64,000 bases of DNA, from NCBI GenBank assembly GCA_032433765.1, contig JAVIAB010000124.1, forward strand, positions 94,764,345 to 94,828,344, given 5' to 3'. This DNA is from Megaustenia siamemsis. Lineage: Eukaryota; Mollusca; Gastropoda; Stylommatophora; Ariophantidae. The notes under the pieces are model-generated. The model saw nothing but the letters and a program-made list of their open reading frames with translations, was not told the origin of the DNA and did no database searches. A program made the position numbers and the translations under genes. Shown in pieces: positions 36,459 through 52,459 of this stretch (position 1 is the stretch's first letter; every line of letters begins with the position of its first letter).

Positions 36459-36716
36459 ACGGAGCCGCGATAGCTCAGTGGTTAGTGAACTGGACTACCA
36501 CGGACAAGGGGTAGGGTTCGATCCCAACCGACGGCTTCCGGGTTCACCCAGCCTTAAATGGGTACCAGATTTTTTTCTGGGAAAGTAAAGCAGCACGGGC
36601 GTAATACTGACCACATTACCCCAAAAATCATGTGCTGAAAGTCTGTAAAATATAGGCTCACTAACACCATATTTCCCTATACGCCACTTGGCGTGACGGG
36701 GGTACTTTACTTTACT
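36459..36716 (+). mobile_element. tRNA-derived SINE, copy 4
   Basis: Complete. The acceptor-stem halves GGAGCCG and CGGCTTC can pair with one G-U. B box GGTTCGATCCC. 12-bp duplication TAGCCAAGATAA at 36447-36458 and 36717-36728. Confidence 0.93.
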
Positions 36717-37217
36717 TAGCCAAGATAAGTAACAAAGTTATGCAGCAATAGCCCGGAACTAAACGAACTCCAACATCTCCAGTAAAAGCCGGGAATGTCA
36801 AGGCAGCCAATGCAACGCGTCGTTCTCGACGAGCCAGACGAGCATTTTTGTTCTTGTGAATTCCATAGAATTACATCGACAAGAAAATCTACAAAGTACA
36901 TTGCATGTTAATTTTTTATTACTCTAGCATTGCACAATATGAAATATGTAACGTTAAGTTTTTAATAAAACAATGTTACATTAAAAGCACATACCGTAAA
37001 TATGTTGATGATATATAATAATATTACATAGATTATTGAAGACATAATAGAACATTGCAAATGTTACTATATAACACTCAGACACAAGCTTTGCAATTTA
37101 TTTAATAGCCTTTTTTTTTAAATCTGCATAAATTTAAGCTTTTTGGTTTTAATACGTTGATAGAATATAAAGTATATTAAAGACACGCATTTAATTGTCA
37201 TCTGAAATATATAGATA

Positions 37218-40725
<3,508 letters not shown>

Positions 40726-40729
40726 ATCT

Positions 40730-42640
40730 AATGATTAATTCTTAACTGATTTATTCGAAAAAAAAATTAGTTGCGACGTTATGCCTAAATAAATATCCAT
40801 AAATTCGGAACCGGTGAGGTGTATATTTTTTTAAAGACATGTATAAATTAATAGAAATATGAAACATCTAATGATTAAACAGTTTGAACATAAATCAGTA
40901 AATTATATAACAAAAATATGTGCATGGGTTAAAATAAAGGTAATACATTTTTTAAAATCTTAATTTTGATAAGAAAGCAGGGCAAATAAAAAAAAAACTT
41001 GTGAAAATAATCAGAGTCATTAAAGAAAAATAGTTATTAGGATAAAAAAAAACAAAAATAAAATCTGCAACTTTACTAAAGTGAGTTAAAGAAAGTAATG
41101 TTCAGACTCAGAAATAAGGACTTTTAATCAAGGAGCTCTGCTCTAGAAGCCCAGTCTCATCATATTTCTTTTCGTACAAGGCTAAATGATGGTAACGAAT
41201 AATATAGTTACCCTAAACATTCTGTTAAAAGTAATGCAGAAAATATAAATATAACAAAATATTGAATTCCAACTGTTATACGATACCAATGAGTCAATAT
41301 ATGGGTACATTTCTGCCCTTAGGCCAACATTGTAGATAGAAGTAATTTTATTTCTTTTTGTGATTTTTTGGGGGTGAACTATATTTCCTTGGTTACGATA
41401 CTCTGACAAATATCTAGACTTGGTTAATATTTGATTACAATTGTTTATTGTAAACTTTATTATATCTTGTAATTTTTGGATATGCAACCACTGAACAGTT
41501 GTACATGTCTAAGTCTTCATATAGTAACAATTATTTGTCATCTGGTTCATATATGTACAATTTACTGAACTCGTCATGAGTCTCTCATTCAGTATTTGGA
41601 GATTAAGCACAAAAGTACAAAATATTAAATTGCCTAGAACACACTAAATATTATGCGAGATCGCGAGTGAGCTGCAGATATTATACATTAAATATTCAGT
41701 ATTTATACATTGCATACATTAACTAATTGATGCGTTCATAAAGAAAAAATAGGTGCATATAAATGTCGTGTTATTATTTATAACTTTATTTTAGCAGTAT
41801 TTAATGCATAACTATCTACTCCCTGAACAGCATCGATTGTTCAACTTAATATATCTGCTATCACATCACTTTAATAATTGATAGTCTTTTTCCTCACATA
41901 CAAAACTAATGCAAATTAGAAGAATGGCATCAACGGAAATGTTCTTCTATCAATAGTGGCAAGTAACATTTATCAAACCACATCGATATTTGTACATTAC
42001 AATTAGATTCCTCTTTATGACCAAGTGTCACATTTAATATGAGGCATTTACAAATCTCATGTAAGTTTTCATTTCTTTAATGCGTGCTGTTGTGTAAAAT
42101 AAATTTTGAGAATCTCTAGTGTAAATTGTAAACGGAATCTTTCACTACAATTAACGGTGCACAATTATAAACTAAAAGATAGAAGCCACTTAAATGGTAG
42201 AGAGTGGCAGAGATCAATGAAATCTCCGTGTAAGAGAATGTCACGTTGTAAATTAACACTTCTCTAGATTCAATCTTTGAGCTAAAAAAAACCATGATTT
42301 AAGCACAGCCAGATAGGCTTCAAACTCTTAGACAACTAATAATTGTGTTTGCTCTTTATTTAGCTGCATTCATCATAAGACGGCGCTATAGCGAAGTTAT
42401 ACTCTAGAATACCTCCATGATAAATTAGTTGAATTTCATTCATCATTTACTATATCTGACTGACTCTGTTACGCAAACAATTTATCTTCCGTCTGATAGG
42501 CTCGCGTGGTACACCCAGCCTCCTGAATTGAGTACGATAATTATTCTCTGAGAAGGAAAGACAGTTGGGAAGGGAACTGGCCACCTAACTACACGAAACT
42601 GATTTAAGTTTTTGATAATTAGTGTTAAAACGATAGTATC
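40730..42640. other. upstream flank of GPCR gene 3, no feature recognised
   Basis: AT-rich sequence. The short frame at 41182-41487 (minus) has no recognisable motif. A promoter for gene 3 presumably lies here but no element is identifiable. Confidence 0.5.
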
Positions 42641-42754
42641 TACAAAATGAGCAAGAAGTTTAAGAAACTAAATGTTTGGGTGAAGGGAATAATCCTGAAG
42701 GATCGACCACCCAAGTCGAGGGAACAAGTTGGTCGTAATTTTTATTTCTGTATT

Positions 42755-43000
42755 CATATCTCATCATCAACAAGTACCGCGCCTGCTGGCGTAGGTGATC
42801 ATGTCTCTCCACAATTTTTGGATCTCAACAGTTATTTATCATTTCTGTTGTTGACCCTCTGCCAAGCCATTCCCTTAAGCTGTCTGGTGTTTTTTTTCTC
42901 TTTACTTTCCTCTATCTCTTCGTCCCTAAATTTTTCCAGTTGTTACAATATATTCCAGTTGTTCTCGTCTCATTACATGAAGATCATGATTACATGAATT
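42755..43000 (-). mobile_element. LINE-A 3' end
   Basis: Starts with an ATC tail remnant then CAAGTACCGCGCCTGCTGGC, the reverse complement of the LINE-A terminus, continuing to the RREQLEYIV-coding region. Confidence 0.82.
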
Positions 43001-43084
43001 GATATCTACACAACCTAATATCTAGTGCGAGGTATCAAAGCGGAGCATGTAGAAAATTATAGTTTGATTTGTATAATTCATTAA

Positions 43085-43260
43085 TTTAGTTTAGTTTACG
43101 TTTAGTTTAAATTTAGTTTAAGTTTAGTTTAGTTTAGTTTAAAGTTTAGTTTAGTTTAAAGTTTAGTTTAGTTTAGTTTAGTTTAGTTTAGTTTAGTTTA
43201 GTTTAGTTTAGTTTAGTTTAGTTTAGTTTAGTTTAGTTTAGTTTAGTTTAGTTTAGTTTA
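43085..43260. repeat. (GTTTA)n pentanucleotide repeat
   Basis: Interrupted at first, then perfect from about 43158 to 43260. Confidence 0.96.
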
Positions 43261-43639
43261 GTCGGGCCATCCATATTGGACACTTGTATAAGTGCTTAGA
43301 TCTCCTGCCCAGTTTTCCCCTCCTATGGGGACAACTAAACCACAAATGTATATTGTATTGAAAGTGTGCAGATTCTTTCTAGTAACTTTGCAGATAGGAG
43401 ACTCAGTGGCGGGGCGATTAGTTGTTATATCAAGAATGTAAATGATGATTTCCACCAGTCAATGGAACTGACATGCGAATATAGATTACCTAAGACTTGA
43501 CTAAGTGAACTGGGAAAAACACACCGATCATTTTTATTCTCAATGCTGTGACCTAGTACGATTGGATTAAATACTTCGCTTCTAACGACAACCTTCATTT
43601 ATACATCATCATAGTCATCATCATCACCACCATCGTCAG

Positions 43640-43940
43640 GTGACACGTACATTGTGAAACGTTGTTTTAACCACAGCCTGCCTGAAAGAGTCTCTCTCCA
43701 GTCAGGTCACGACTTCTATTGTCATGTTCAAGATTTCCTTGATGTCTTAAAACCCCGTTCTTCTTGGGCTACCCCTGTCTCGTCTTCCTGGAACCATGCC
43801 TTCCATTATTCTGCATTCCCCCCCCCCCCCCGCTGCCACTTTGTAACCTTTTATTACTCTTTAAAATTATCCTTTATATTTGTTATTTTTTCTTTTATAT
43901 TTGTTATTATTGTAAAATGTGTTATATTCTTTATTCAAAT
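43640..43940. other. unassigned sequence with a C homopolymer
   Basis: Contains a run of about 13 C at 43819-43831. Reads a 118-aa plus frame without recognisable domains. Confidence 0.35.
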
Positions 43941-43949
43941 TTCAACAGT

Positions 43950-44400
43950 TCATCAATTCAACTGCCAACACAAATCGTCTAGATACAATCCTATAATAAT
44001 GTTTATATAAATAGTAGAGGATCTCTGGTCACACGAGTCCTCCACGCACACGTTACTCAAGGTGACAGTTTATCAAATCACTTTACAACACAAATCCTCT
44101 ATATACAATTGTATAATAATGTTTATATCAACAGTAGAGGATCTCTGGCCATACAAGTCCTCCACGCACACTTTGTTCAATGTGAACAGTTGATCAAATC
44201 ACTTTACAACACAAATCGTCTATAATACGAGTCCCCCATGCACACTTTGTTCCAGGTGAACAGTTCATCAAATCGCTTTACAACATAAATCGTCTATAAA
44301 CTCACTGAACAATCCTATGAATCACGTTCATATTAACAGTGGGTGATCCCTGGATGCCATAGTCTTCCATGCACGATTCGCTTAGGTGATCACTGATAAG
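43950..44400 (+). repeat. about 120-bp tandem repeat, 4 units
   Basis: Anchor CAAATCSTCT at 43971, 44091, 44212 and near 44286, giving periods of 120, 121 and 74. The third unit has lost about 46 bp. Units share GTAGAGGATCTCTGG and CAAATCACTTTACAACA. Confidence 0.88.
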
Positions 44401-44639
44401 CTGCCATTTTCCCTGTTCATCTCTGGCCAGCGGTCTCCAACCGTCAACCCACTCTCTCTTGGCCAACTTTCTAACTGCCTTCCAAACTACGGCATCGTAT
44501 TTTTACGTTTCTTTTCACTCTCCGCGCACTGCATTGCACTACCTATTGTGGCGTGCAAACAGTTTACCCATTCCATCTTCAATTCCGTCTCTACACCTTT
44601 TAGTGCGCAATTTCACGTCTACACCCTTTGATGTGCCCA

Positions 44640-45360
44640 TATTATGTTAATTTGATCTGTAGATTGGTGATGATAATGAGTCAGTTCTCTTTCTAATATT
44701 TAAGTCTTTTATCCAAAGTAACTTAATAATGTTTCTTGAATAAATCAAGTTACTTCTTTGTTGTTTGCGATATTGTCCATAATTAACAACTACATGTTGT
44801 TGTCGGGAATATACATTACCTCAATAATTTTAATTATATAGCATTTCTGATATTGTGTCACACTTTCATTATGATATGTAATGTTTATGTAGATATTGCT
44901 AATATGTTCTTATTTTCTTGACCGCAATCTGTCGGTCCCCATTTTTAGTTACTATAGATCCAAGATATGTATAATTTATTGCAATTCCAAGTGCTTCACT
45001 GTTGATGGTAATTTTGGTTTGGTTTTTGATCTGTAAATAAAAATTATCTTGGTTTTCAGTATATTTGTTGTTGTGTTGGCGGTGTTGTTCTTTGCTGCTT
45101 ATTTTAATGCAATCAATTATTTCTTTTAATCCATTTTAACTGTACTTACACTATACGTTTACATGTTTATAATTATGTAACGAATATTTTGAGCATAAAA
45201 CGTTAAATAAAACACGTCCAATTTGTGCGAAAGTTCACTAACCTCGTCATTATGATATCACAACCGTCCCTCACATTATGCAGAGATAAATAACCGAGGT
45301 AGTGCGGCTTCAATAACTGGGAAACTTAAACAAAGAGCATGGACCAAGACACAATTAATT
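44640..45360. other. no feature recognised
   Basis: AT-rich, only short chance ORFs. Confidence 0.5.
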
Positions 45361-45407
45361 ATCATGACGCAGTTTCTAATTTATCAAAGCTGTATTTTTG
45401 GTAAACA

Positions 45408-45422
45408 GGATACATACATACA

Positions 45423-45490
<68 letters not shown>
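45408..45490. repeat. (CATA)n(TA)n microsatellite
   Basis: About 11 CATA units followed by about 20 TA. Confidence 0.97.
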
Positions 45491-45494
45491 TATC

Positions 45495-45880
45495 TGAACC
45501 CTGAGCTTGCAATGCAAGAAAGAAGGCTGAACAGCATTCATGCACAATGCATTCACAACATAATGAACATCAAATGGGAGACAGAGTAACCTCTAGTGCA
45601 TTGTAAAGAGTCAAACTCCCATCCATAATGACAACACATAGAAGTCGGAGACTAAGTTGGTTCGGCGCTATGAAAAGAATGGACAACAATCGCATTCCCT
45701 CAGAATTATTATATGATGAACTTAGTGACAGAAAAAGACCAATGGCAGACAAATGCTAAGATAGACGGATATTTGGACTTCCCTAAGAGAAATTCCAATC
45801 GGCGGAAGAAACTGGACAAATCTAACGTCAGATCGTACCACGCGGAAAACAAATAACGAAAGAAAGGAGACAGCTACATT
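45495..45880 (+). mobile_element. LINE C-terminal remnant
   Basis: Plus strand reads RRLNSIHAQCIHNIMNIKW, then in another frame RMDNNRIPSELLYDELSDRK followed by a stop, resembling the conserved C-terminal end of widespread LINE ORF2 proteins. Several stops. Confidence 0.65.
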
Positions 45881-45989
45881 TTAGAAAGAGATGTCAAATC
45901 TCAATGTTTTAGATGTCAAATTAGAAGACAAAAATCCCAGGATTAAGGAGATGAGGCCAGGCACCACAAACGCATATTGTGCACTCGAA

Positions 45990-46335
45990 TCTGTCTATCC
46001 AACATATAGAGAGACAGTCCCCGTCAAACATATGGAGAGACAGTCCCTATCCAACATATGGAGAGACAGTCCCTATCCAACATATGGAGAGACAGTCCCT
46101 ATCCAACACATGGAGAGACAGTCCCTATCCAACATATGGAGAGACAGTCACTATCCAACATATGGAGAGACAGTCCCTATCCAACATATGGAGAGACAGT
46201 CCCTATCCAACATATGGAGAGACAGTCACTATCCAACATATGGAGAGACAGTCCCTATCCAACATATGTAGAGACAGTCCCTATCCAACATATGTAGAGA
46301 CAGTCCCTATCCAACATATGGAGAGACAGTCACTG
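45990..46335 (+). repeat. 26-bp tandem repeat, 13 units
   Basis: Unit AGACAGTCCCTATCCAACAT plus ATGGAG. 26 is not a multiple of three, so each plus frame passes through all three phases of the unit, and all stay open. The derived frames of 79-132 aa are artefacts. Confidence 0.96.
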
Positions 46336-46390
46336 AAGACGCTGCTCAGGAAAACTTCATCCAGCGTTGTATACTAATATTGCAAAACTA

Positions 46391-46653
46391 TCTATCTATT
46401 GAACTTTCGCGCTGGAGCCAGCCCATAGGGCATAGACCCAGATACTATTTCTCATATCTAAATTATTATTCTAGCAGTTTCCAATCCCTGTAACGATCTT
46501 TTATCAAACAATATGTCTCTGTTCTGTGCAAGCAACTCTATCTGATTGAGTGAGCAAATCCCTGCTGCTCTTGCCTCTCTCATCAATGTTCTTCTCTGTG
46601 TCTCTAGGTGTCGGCCTCTTTTCCTCTTACTTGTTCTTTCTCACATGAGAGCT
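46391..46653 (-). mobile_element. short LINE 3' end with GATA tail
   Basis: 263 bp flanked by a 13-bp duplication TATTGCAAAACTA (46378-46390 and 46654-46666). Minus strand reads RGRHLETQRRTLMREARAAG and IELLAQNRD, an ORF2 C-terminus, then the GATA tail. Same 3' end as the insertion at 21143-21417. Confidence 0.88.
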
Positions 46654-46708
46654 TATTGCAAAACTACTGACAAGTAATTATTGCTTGCTACCAACCATCT
46701 TTGAGACG

Positions 46709-46711
<3 letters not shown>

Positions 46712-46745
<34 letters not shown>
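46712..46745. repeat. (TA)n microsatellite
   Basis: 17 TA units. Confidence 0.95.
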
Positions 46746-46748
<3 letters not shown>

Positions 46749-46909
46749 TATGTCTATTTTTTTCGCAACGGGCAGTGAAACATCAAAGGCAGATAAGAGT
46801 ACTTCTCTTTGCGCGTATCTTCTTTTTACATTCTCTAGGTTTTCAGAGTAGAGCCAATATTGTGTTACTTCATAATGCGCGCTGCTCTTTTTAAATGTGT
46901 TAATCAAAG

Positions 46910-48690
46910 AGTGAACTACACATGTGATTTATTTGATTTAAAAACCTGAAAATGAATGAAACACTTATCGATTAGACTATGAAAATGGAACTTTATATTC
47001 AAAATGAATAAAAAAAAAAAGATCTAATCTCATTTGAATATGGATTGCTTCAATTCAACATGAACACCTGCATTAAGCAAACGATGGTAAACACGTGCAT
47101 TGCTTGCGAACAAAGAAATACTACAATATATATTCTCCTTAGATGGCTGCTTCACCAGTGTAACATTGTTCCTTGTCTTAAGTCATAACTTGTACTTTGT
47201 CGATCACTTAATAAGACAAGGATCATCGTGGGATGCAATATTAAACTGTAAACTGATCTAAAGGAACTTTTTTTTTTTTTTTAAAAATGGACTTCATGAC
47301 GGTTAAAAGATAACAGTAAAAGTATCATTACTGCCGAGGTATTAAATGGGTCTCTACTTCTTTGGGCACATTGTTTGAGCGATCACAGGCCAGTGGATTT
47401 TATTCTGAATGTTGAAGTCAAAGATACCAGACAAGACTCTTTTACTGAGACCTCGACGCTCACAGAAAAGAGACAAGCCGAGACACAGTGAGTTCTGTCT
47501 GAATTTAGAAGCATACAAAGTTAGAAGGACTAGAAGGATATTAAATGTTAGAAGGCGCCAGAATCTGGGTAAAAGTGCTCGGTGGTTCATTACTGACTTC
47601 TTGCGTCAGCATCACATATTTGGGTATCAAACAGCTACTAAATGAATAACTGATTATCAAGGGTCGATAATTCTGTTTATTTTTGACAACGCTTAAATGA
47701 TTGACTTTATGTAGATGTAGTAGTTTGTACTGTGAGTCACAATAATCTCAAATTCTGAGCCTTTCCATTCAACACAACCGACTTTGTCATTTAATGTACA
47801 GAAATGCCTTTCTCTTCAATTCCCACTACTTTGTCTATTTCTCACACATATGATATCTAGAATTATTGCTAATATGCAACTTTGGAAATAAAACAGGTAT
47901 TTTCAAAGTAGGACTAAGTACATTGAATGGACTACACAAGCACCTAAAGAGAGATGTGTTAACTGGTTGCGGACATTAATTCAACGAAGAACATTAACTC
48001 GTATTTTTAGCTCGACTAGTATCATAATAGTTTTATCGAGAACAGTAATAGAAGGAGCAGTAACTCTGTGGTAAGTGAAATAAACTACTAAGAACAAGAA
48101 ATTAGGTTTTATCCTGATCAATGGCTTGAAGGTTCATCCAACTATAAATGAATACCTGATCTTTCTTCGATAGAAAGACTTCACTGGTGTAATACGGGAC
48201 CACATTACTCAAAAAAATAATGAACAGAAAGTCGATATAAATATGGCCGTTAACACCATAGTCCCTGTACTCCACCGGGTTGTGTGATGAAACTATGTGA
48301 CAATGGGGACAGAATATTGAAGACTAACAAGACACACGACCACAGTCGAGATAGATGTCATATTTAGGCAATGATAGACATTCAGATGGATACTTGATAG
48401 GACAGTATCCACACACGTACTGGCTGCTAGATGAACGCACCCAAAAAAAATTTACAATAGCAATTAGATCATATATAGATATAGCTATATTGTTAATTTT
48501 TTCTAGAGTTAATGCAGCAACACTTTTATGCTCATTCGTTATCAGCAGACCACAAAAGAAATGTATACTGATGGTATCAATTAGCTCGCTGGTTGTGCAC
48601 AAACTAAGTTTGCCAACTTTTGGCTGGAATTTTCCTGCAAGTTAGACGCTGTTCTTGAAATAAACAGTATTACAAATCGGTATCTTCATT
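46910..48690. other. no feature recognised
   Basis: Contains two modest frames (47409-47645 plus, 48355-48645 plus) with no motif I can name. Probably chance or ancient repeat. Confidence 0.45.
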
Positions 48691-48780
48691 CATATGTATA
48701 CCAGTGTCTATAATATACAAATGTTGATGATCTCCAACAGACGTCACTATTGTGCGCCTCAAATCATTTATTTTATATAT

Positions 48781-49110
48781 ATGTCAGGACTCAGTCAGAG
48801 TAGGATTCCAGACTCGCACATGAAGTCAGCTGTCAGGTTACGTGTGTTGATCGCCCCCACGGACAGAACGTCACATTTAAAGTCCGCCAGATTCACTCTG
48901 ACTGAACACCCGTTAATACGTTGCACTGTGTTCTGCGCCAGTGACCCAGTGCATCCGATTTCAGCCAGCATTTTTTCAGGTTTGCTTTCCTTAGCCTTTG
49001 ATTGTCCCCAATCTTTCTGCAAGGCAGTAGATTGTCTTTTCTGTAGGGAGATTCTGCCCTTAGATGGTTTGCTCTCCCAGGTTTACGACCACCATCTGCC
49101 CGAGTCACTA
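48781..49110 (-). repeat. family D, minus-strand copy
   Basis: Reverse complement of 31928-32286. The (GA)n tail is missing, the terminus GTCAGGACTCAGTCAGAGTA is kept. One base lost in a T run near 48970 splits the minus frame in two. Confidence 0.82.
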
Positions 49111-49290
49111 GAGGTGACTAACACAGACATGCACACACAAAGATATGAGATGTGAATAACACAGACATGTACACAGCGATACGAGACATGACTAACACAG
49201 ACACACATCAAAATATATGACATATGACTAACATAGACATGCACATAAAGATATGTGTTATGACTGACTTAGACATGATTTTTTATATGA
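49110..49290 (-). repeat. 38-bp minisatellite, about 5 diverged units
   Basis: Reverse complement of the 31140-31930 array (GACTAACACAGACATGCACA units), again directly attached to family D. Confidence 0.82.
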
Positions 49291-49299
49291 GACCAACAT

Positions 49300-49985
49300 T
49301 TTCCATGCAGGAAAAGTTAATGTTAACATTAAAACTTTATGTCACGGAGTAAGGAATACAAAAGCAGCTCTTGAAGAGGAAAAGCCAATGAAATATGAAT
49401 TTATTAGAAACAATTATGATCATTACGTGCAAAAGAAGTCACACAGCATTGACTGAATCATTATGTGTAGTCTAGTTTTTGAGAGAAATAAGAAGGAATA
49501 GTTTAGTAACATAAACAAATTAGCGGCTTGAGAAACAAATTACTATTCATGTAGACCTTGTAATGTCTCCACACGAAAACCCAGACCTATTATGTTAACT
49601 ACTAAAATTCGTGTTATTGTTTAGATATGCTATGGTTTACCAACACTGCACTTCGGACACAACCACAGGTGACTCCATGTTCTCCTATAAATGCTCATTT
49701 TTATCAAGCGACTATCTCACCTGTTCGAGTTCGTTAATAACTTCTTTAATTTGTCCCGAATTCCGTTCTATTCTAACAATGTCAATCTTCATTCCAAGTT
49801 TGCGCAGTCTAGACAGCGATATAGTTTCACTTCTTTCAAAGACCTCTATACTACCAATCATCCGTGTCAATGTTCTTCTGAACGTGAAGTTTGCCAATGT
49901 CATCGGGCACCATCAATCCTTCTCTTTTCTTTTCACCGCTCACTAGTCAATAAAAGTAAAGTAAAATGTTTTTTCCTTCTTCCGA
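49300..49985. other. no feature confirmed
   Basis: A minus frame at 49712-49903 reads a plausible charged sequence (RIERNSGQIKEVINELEQVR) but has no partner exon or known motif. Confidence 0.35.
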
Positions 49986-50000
49986 GAAGTATGTTGTTAG

Positions 50001-50271
50001 CAAGTAGATAGCCCCGGTAGTAAAGAGCCCCGTCACGCCAAGTGGCTTATAGGGAAAATGGTGGTGTTAGTGACCATAAATTTTACAGACTTTCAGCACA
50101 TGATTTTTTTGGTAATGTGGTCGGTATTACGCCCGTGCCGCTCTATTTTCCCAGAAAAAAATCATGAACCTATTTAAGGGTGGGTGAACACGGAAGCCGC
50201 CGGTTGGGATCGAACCCTACCTCTTGTTCTTTGTAGTGCAGCTCACTAACCACTGAGCTATCGCGGCTCCC
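50001..50271 (-). mobile_element. tRNA-derived SINE, copy 5
   Basis: Complete minus copy with a 14-bp duplication AAGTATGTTGTTAG (49987-50000 and 50272-50285). The tail end carries about 20 bp of extra sequence before the TTTAC remnant. Confidence 0.92.
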
Positions 50272-50289
50272 AAGTATGTTGTTAGTCAC

Positions 50290-51050
50290 AATATTATTTC
50301 TTGACAACAAAACATTGTTGGGTACTGTTGTCGGCATCAGGTCAAGCTGTCTTAATTTCCTAAATAATAATTTATGATACTGATTTGAGGTATTAAATTA
50401 GTCATCTAGCCCGCAATTTTAAGTTATAACTTTTTAAAATAATATGTGCTAGAGCCAACGGATTTTTTTTTAGTTTTAGTTTGACAGTTCACAGACAGTT
50501 TTAAAGTTCAAAGCTGAAGGAGTTTAGGAGGACTGTGAGTAAATTCTTTGATGTCATCATTTTTTACTGATAAATTACTTGCCTGCTTGTAAACCTTTGT
50601 TATTACTTATCAAAATGATTATCTTTATATGTACAAACACACTCTAGTCTCCTGCAGTCCGAAAAAAAGCATCCACTTCTACCAGTCCGTTCTGATTAGA
50701 AAGCAAACGCACTAACCACTCAACCAATAAGACTTCCTGATCATGAGTGCCTTATGTTAATCTTTTGCAATGGACATTGATTATTGACAAGTATCTCACG
50801 TTAAATGTCCACGTGTTTGGGATTTTTATTAACTAAAATTATCGACTGTGTATCTATCGGTTTGCCTAAACACAGTGGTCAAACCTTTTGTTACCCTCGA
50901 GTTGAGGGCTTATGTATATGTGTGCGTGTGTGTCTGTGTACAGACAAAGATGAGATAATTGTATTGGTACGTAACAACACAAGTTTACAATAAAAAATAA
51001 GAACGTCAAAACGTGTACTCACTGCCTTCCTAAACTCCGCCAGCTTGATC
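50290..51050. other. no feature recognised
   Basis: AT-rich spacer with a short TG-rich patch near 50918. Confidence 0.5.
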
Positions 51051-51059
51051 TTTAACACT

Positions 51060-51405
51060 GTCTTTGGTTCTTTGATCTTTCGTTCATTGGTTCTTTGATT
51101 CTTTGTTTCTTTGATTCTTTGATTCTTTGGTTCTTTGATTCTTTGGTTCTTTGATTCTTTGGTTCTTTGATTATTTGGTTCTTTGGTTCTTTGATTCTTT
51201 GGTTCTTTGATTCTTTGGTTCTTTGATTCTTCGGTTCTTTGATTATTTGGTTCTTTTGTTCTTTGATTCTTTGGTTCTTTGGTTCTTTGGTTATTTGGTT
51301 CATTGATTCTTTGATTCTTTGGTTCTTTGATTCTTTGGTTCTTTGATTCTTTGGTTCTTTGATTCTTTGGTTCTTTGGTTCTTTGATTCTTTGGTTCTTG
51401 GGTTA
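51060..51405. repeat. 8-bp tandem repeat (TTCTTTGR)n
   Basis: About 43 units of TTCTTTGG/TTCTTTGA, directly adjoining the left end of the family C copy. The Lys/Glu/Asn/Gln-rich frames on the minus strand are artefacts. Confidence 0.95.
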
Positions 51406-52455
51406 TGGAAGGCCCCGGTTTCACTATAAAAACGAATTAAAATATATAATTGCTCAACCGCCCGTGCCAGTGGGATCATCCGAATTAATGTCTCATCTCC
51501 CAAACAAAGAAAGGTAACTGTAGCCCCCATCATAGCAGTCTCAGCACACGCCAAAAGATATAAGGCGAAACCACACAGAAAGTGAACACAGCCAACTGTT
51601 CCCTGTCATACGATATCATCATTCATCGTTAACAGTTGAAATATCGAAGCATGATCAAAATGGATGAAACACACAGCTCACGGTATGCACAGAGCACCTA
51701 ACACAGTAGCTCCTGCAACAAGCTGGACTTGGAATATGAGGAAACTGCAACAAGGAACACTTTCATACATAGCCATCAATGGTTCCTGCCGCCTATCCAC
51801 CATATTGAACGCAAGTTCACGTTCTCCTGAAAATGATGATCGTCACATTTTTAAAAACAATGTATAGCGCTTGATGATGATAGAACATGGTTTTTGACTC
51901 CAATTCTGAACATATAAAACACAGTCGTCGTATATCCCCGTCGTACATCAAACAACAGACCGTAATATTCGCGTATGGCCGGTCTAGGGTTATACGATGA
52001 GCCATTATGATGACGTAGCACACACAACAATGACCTCGCACATAAACTCCCGATTACTTTGGTGAATGCAGCCTACAATGAACGAAAGACGGTGCACATT
52101 CCCTAAAGAGATAACACTTCGGCTGACTTGACGGAGCAATCCACATTAATGAGTTGTAACATGTAACTTGCGTCAAACAATTCCAACAACGGTCATTGAA
52201 CAGCACTCAGTGTGACGTAAACCGCAGATCAACTCTAGACGGTGGAAGGTCGCATTCACAACACTTGATTTGTCAAAAAGAAATATTGTCGTGCATTCTA
52301 CTCCGCTTCATCGGCGCAGATATGTTAAGTAGAACATCCTTTTGACTTTAAAGCTGAAAATTGCAATGGAGAGCTGAAATTAATCAGACCCCAAATGCAA
52401 CTTCTTCAGCGATCGAGAGAACGTGAAAAAGTTCCACCATCTTGGAAACGGAAGT
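51406..52455 (+). repeat. family C dispersed repeat, near full length
   Basis: Starts GGGTTATGGAAGGCCCCGGT and ends CCATCTTGGAAACGGAAGTC. Reverse-complement counterpart at 10495-11560, partial copies at 12040, 14640, 60965 and 62482. No coding capacity seen. Confidence 0.78.
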
Positions 52456-52459
52456 CCCA

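Noticed and set aside
36461..36535. tRNA gene (and equivalents in other SINE copies)
   Set aside because: A and B boxes are present, but the anticodon arm is not well formed and the sequence continues into a repeated body with target duplications, so these are SINE heads.
43819..43831. poly-C as an assembly gap marker or structural motif
   Set aside because: A homopolymer of this length is compatible with ordinary sequence, and there is no additional evidence; the same applies to the C run at 10365.
48694..49155. 153-aa plus-strand ORF
   Set aside because: Mostly the antisense of a family D copy, running into its minisatellite; kept only as part of the repeat description.
50891..51424. 177-aa Lys/Glu/Asn/Gln-rich ORF
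   Set aside because: Translation of the 8-bp tandem repeat.
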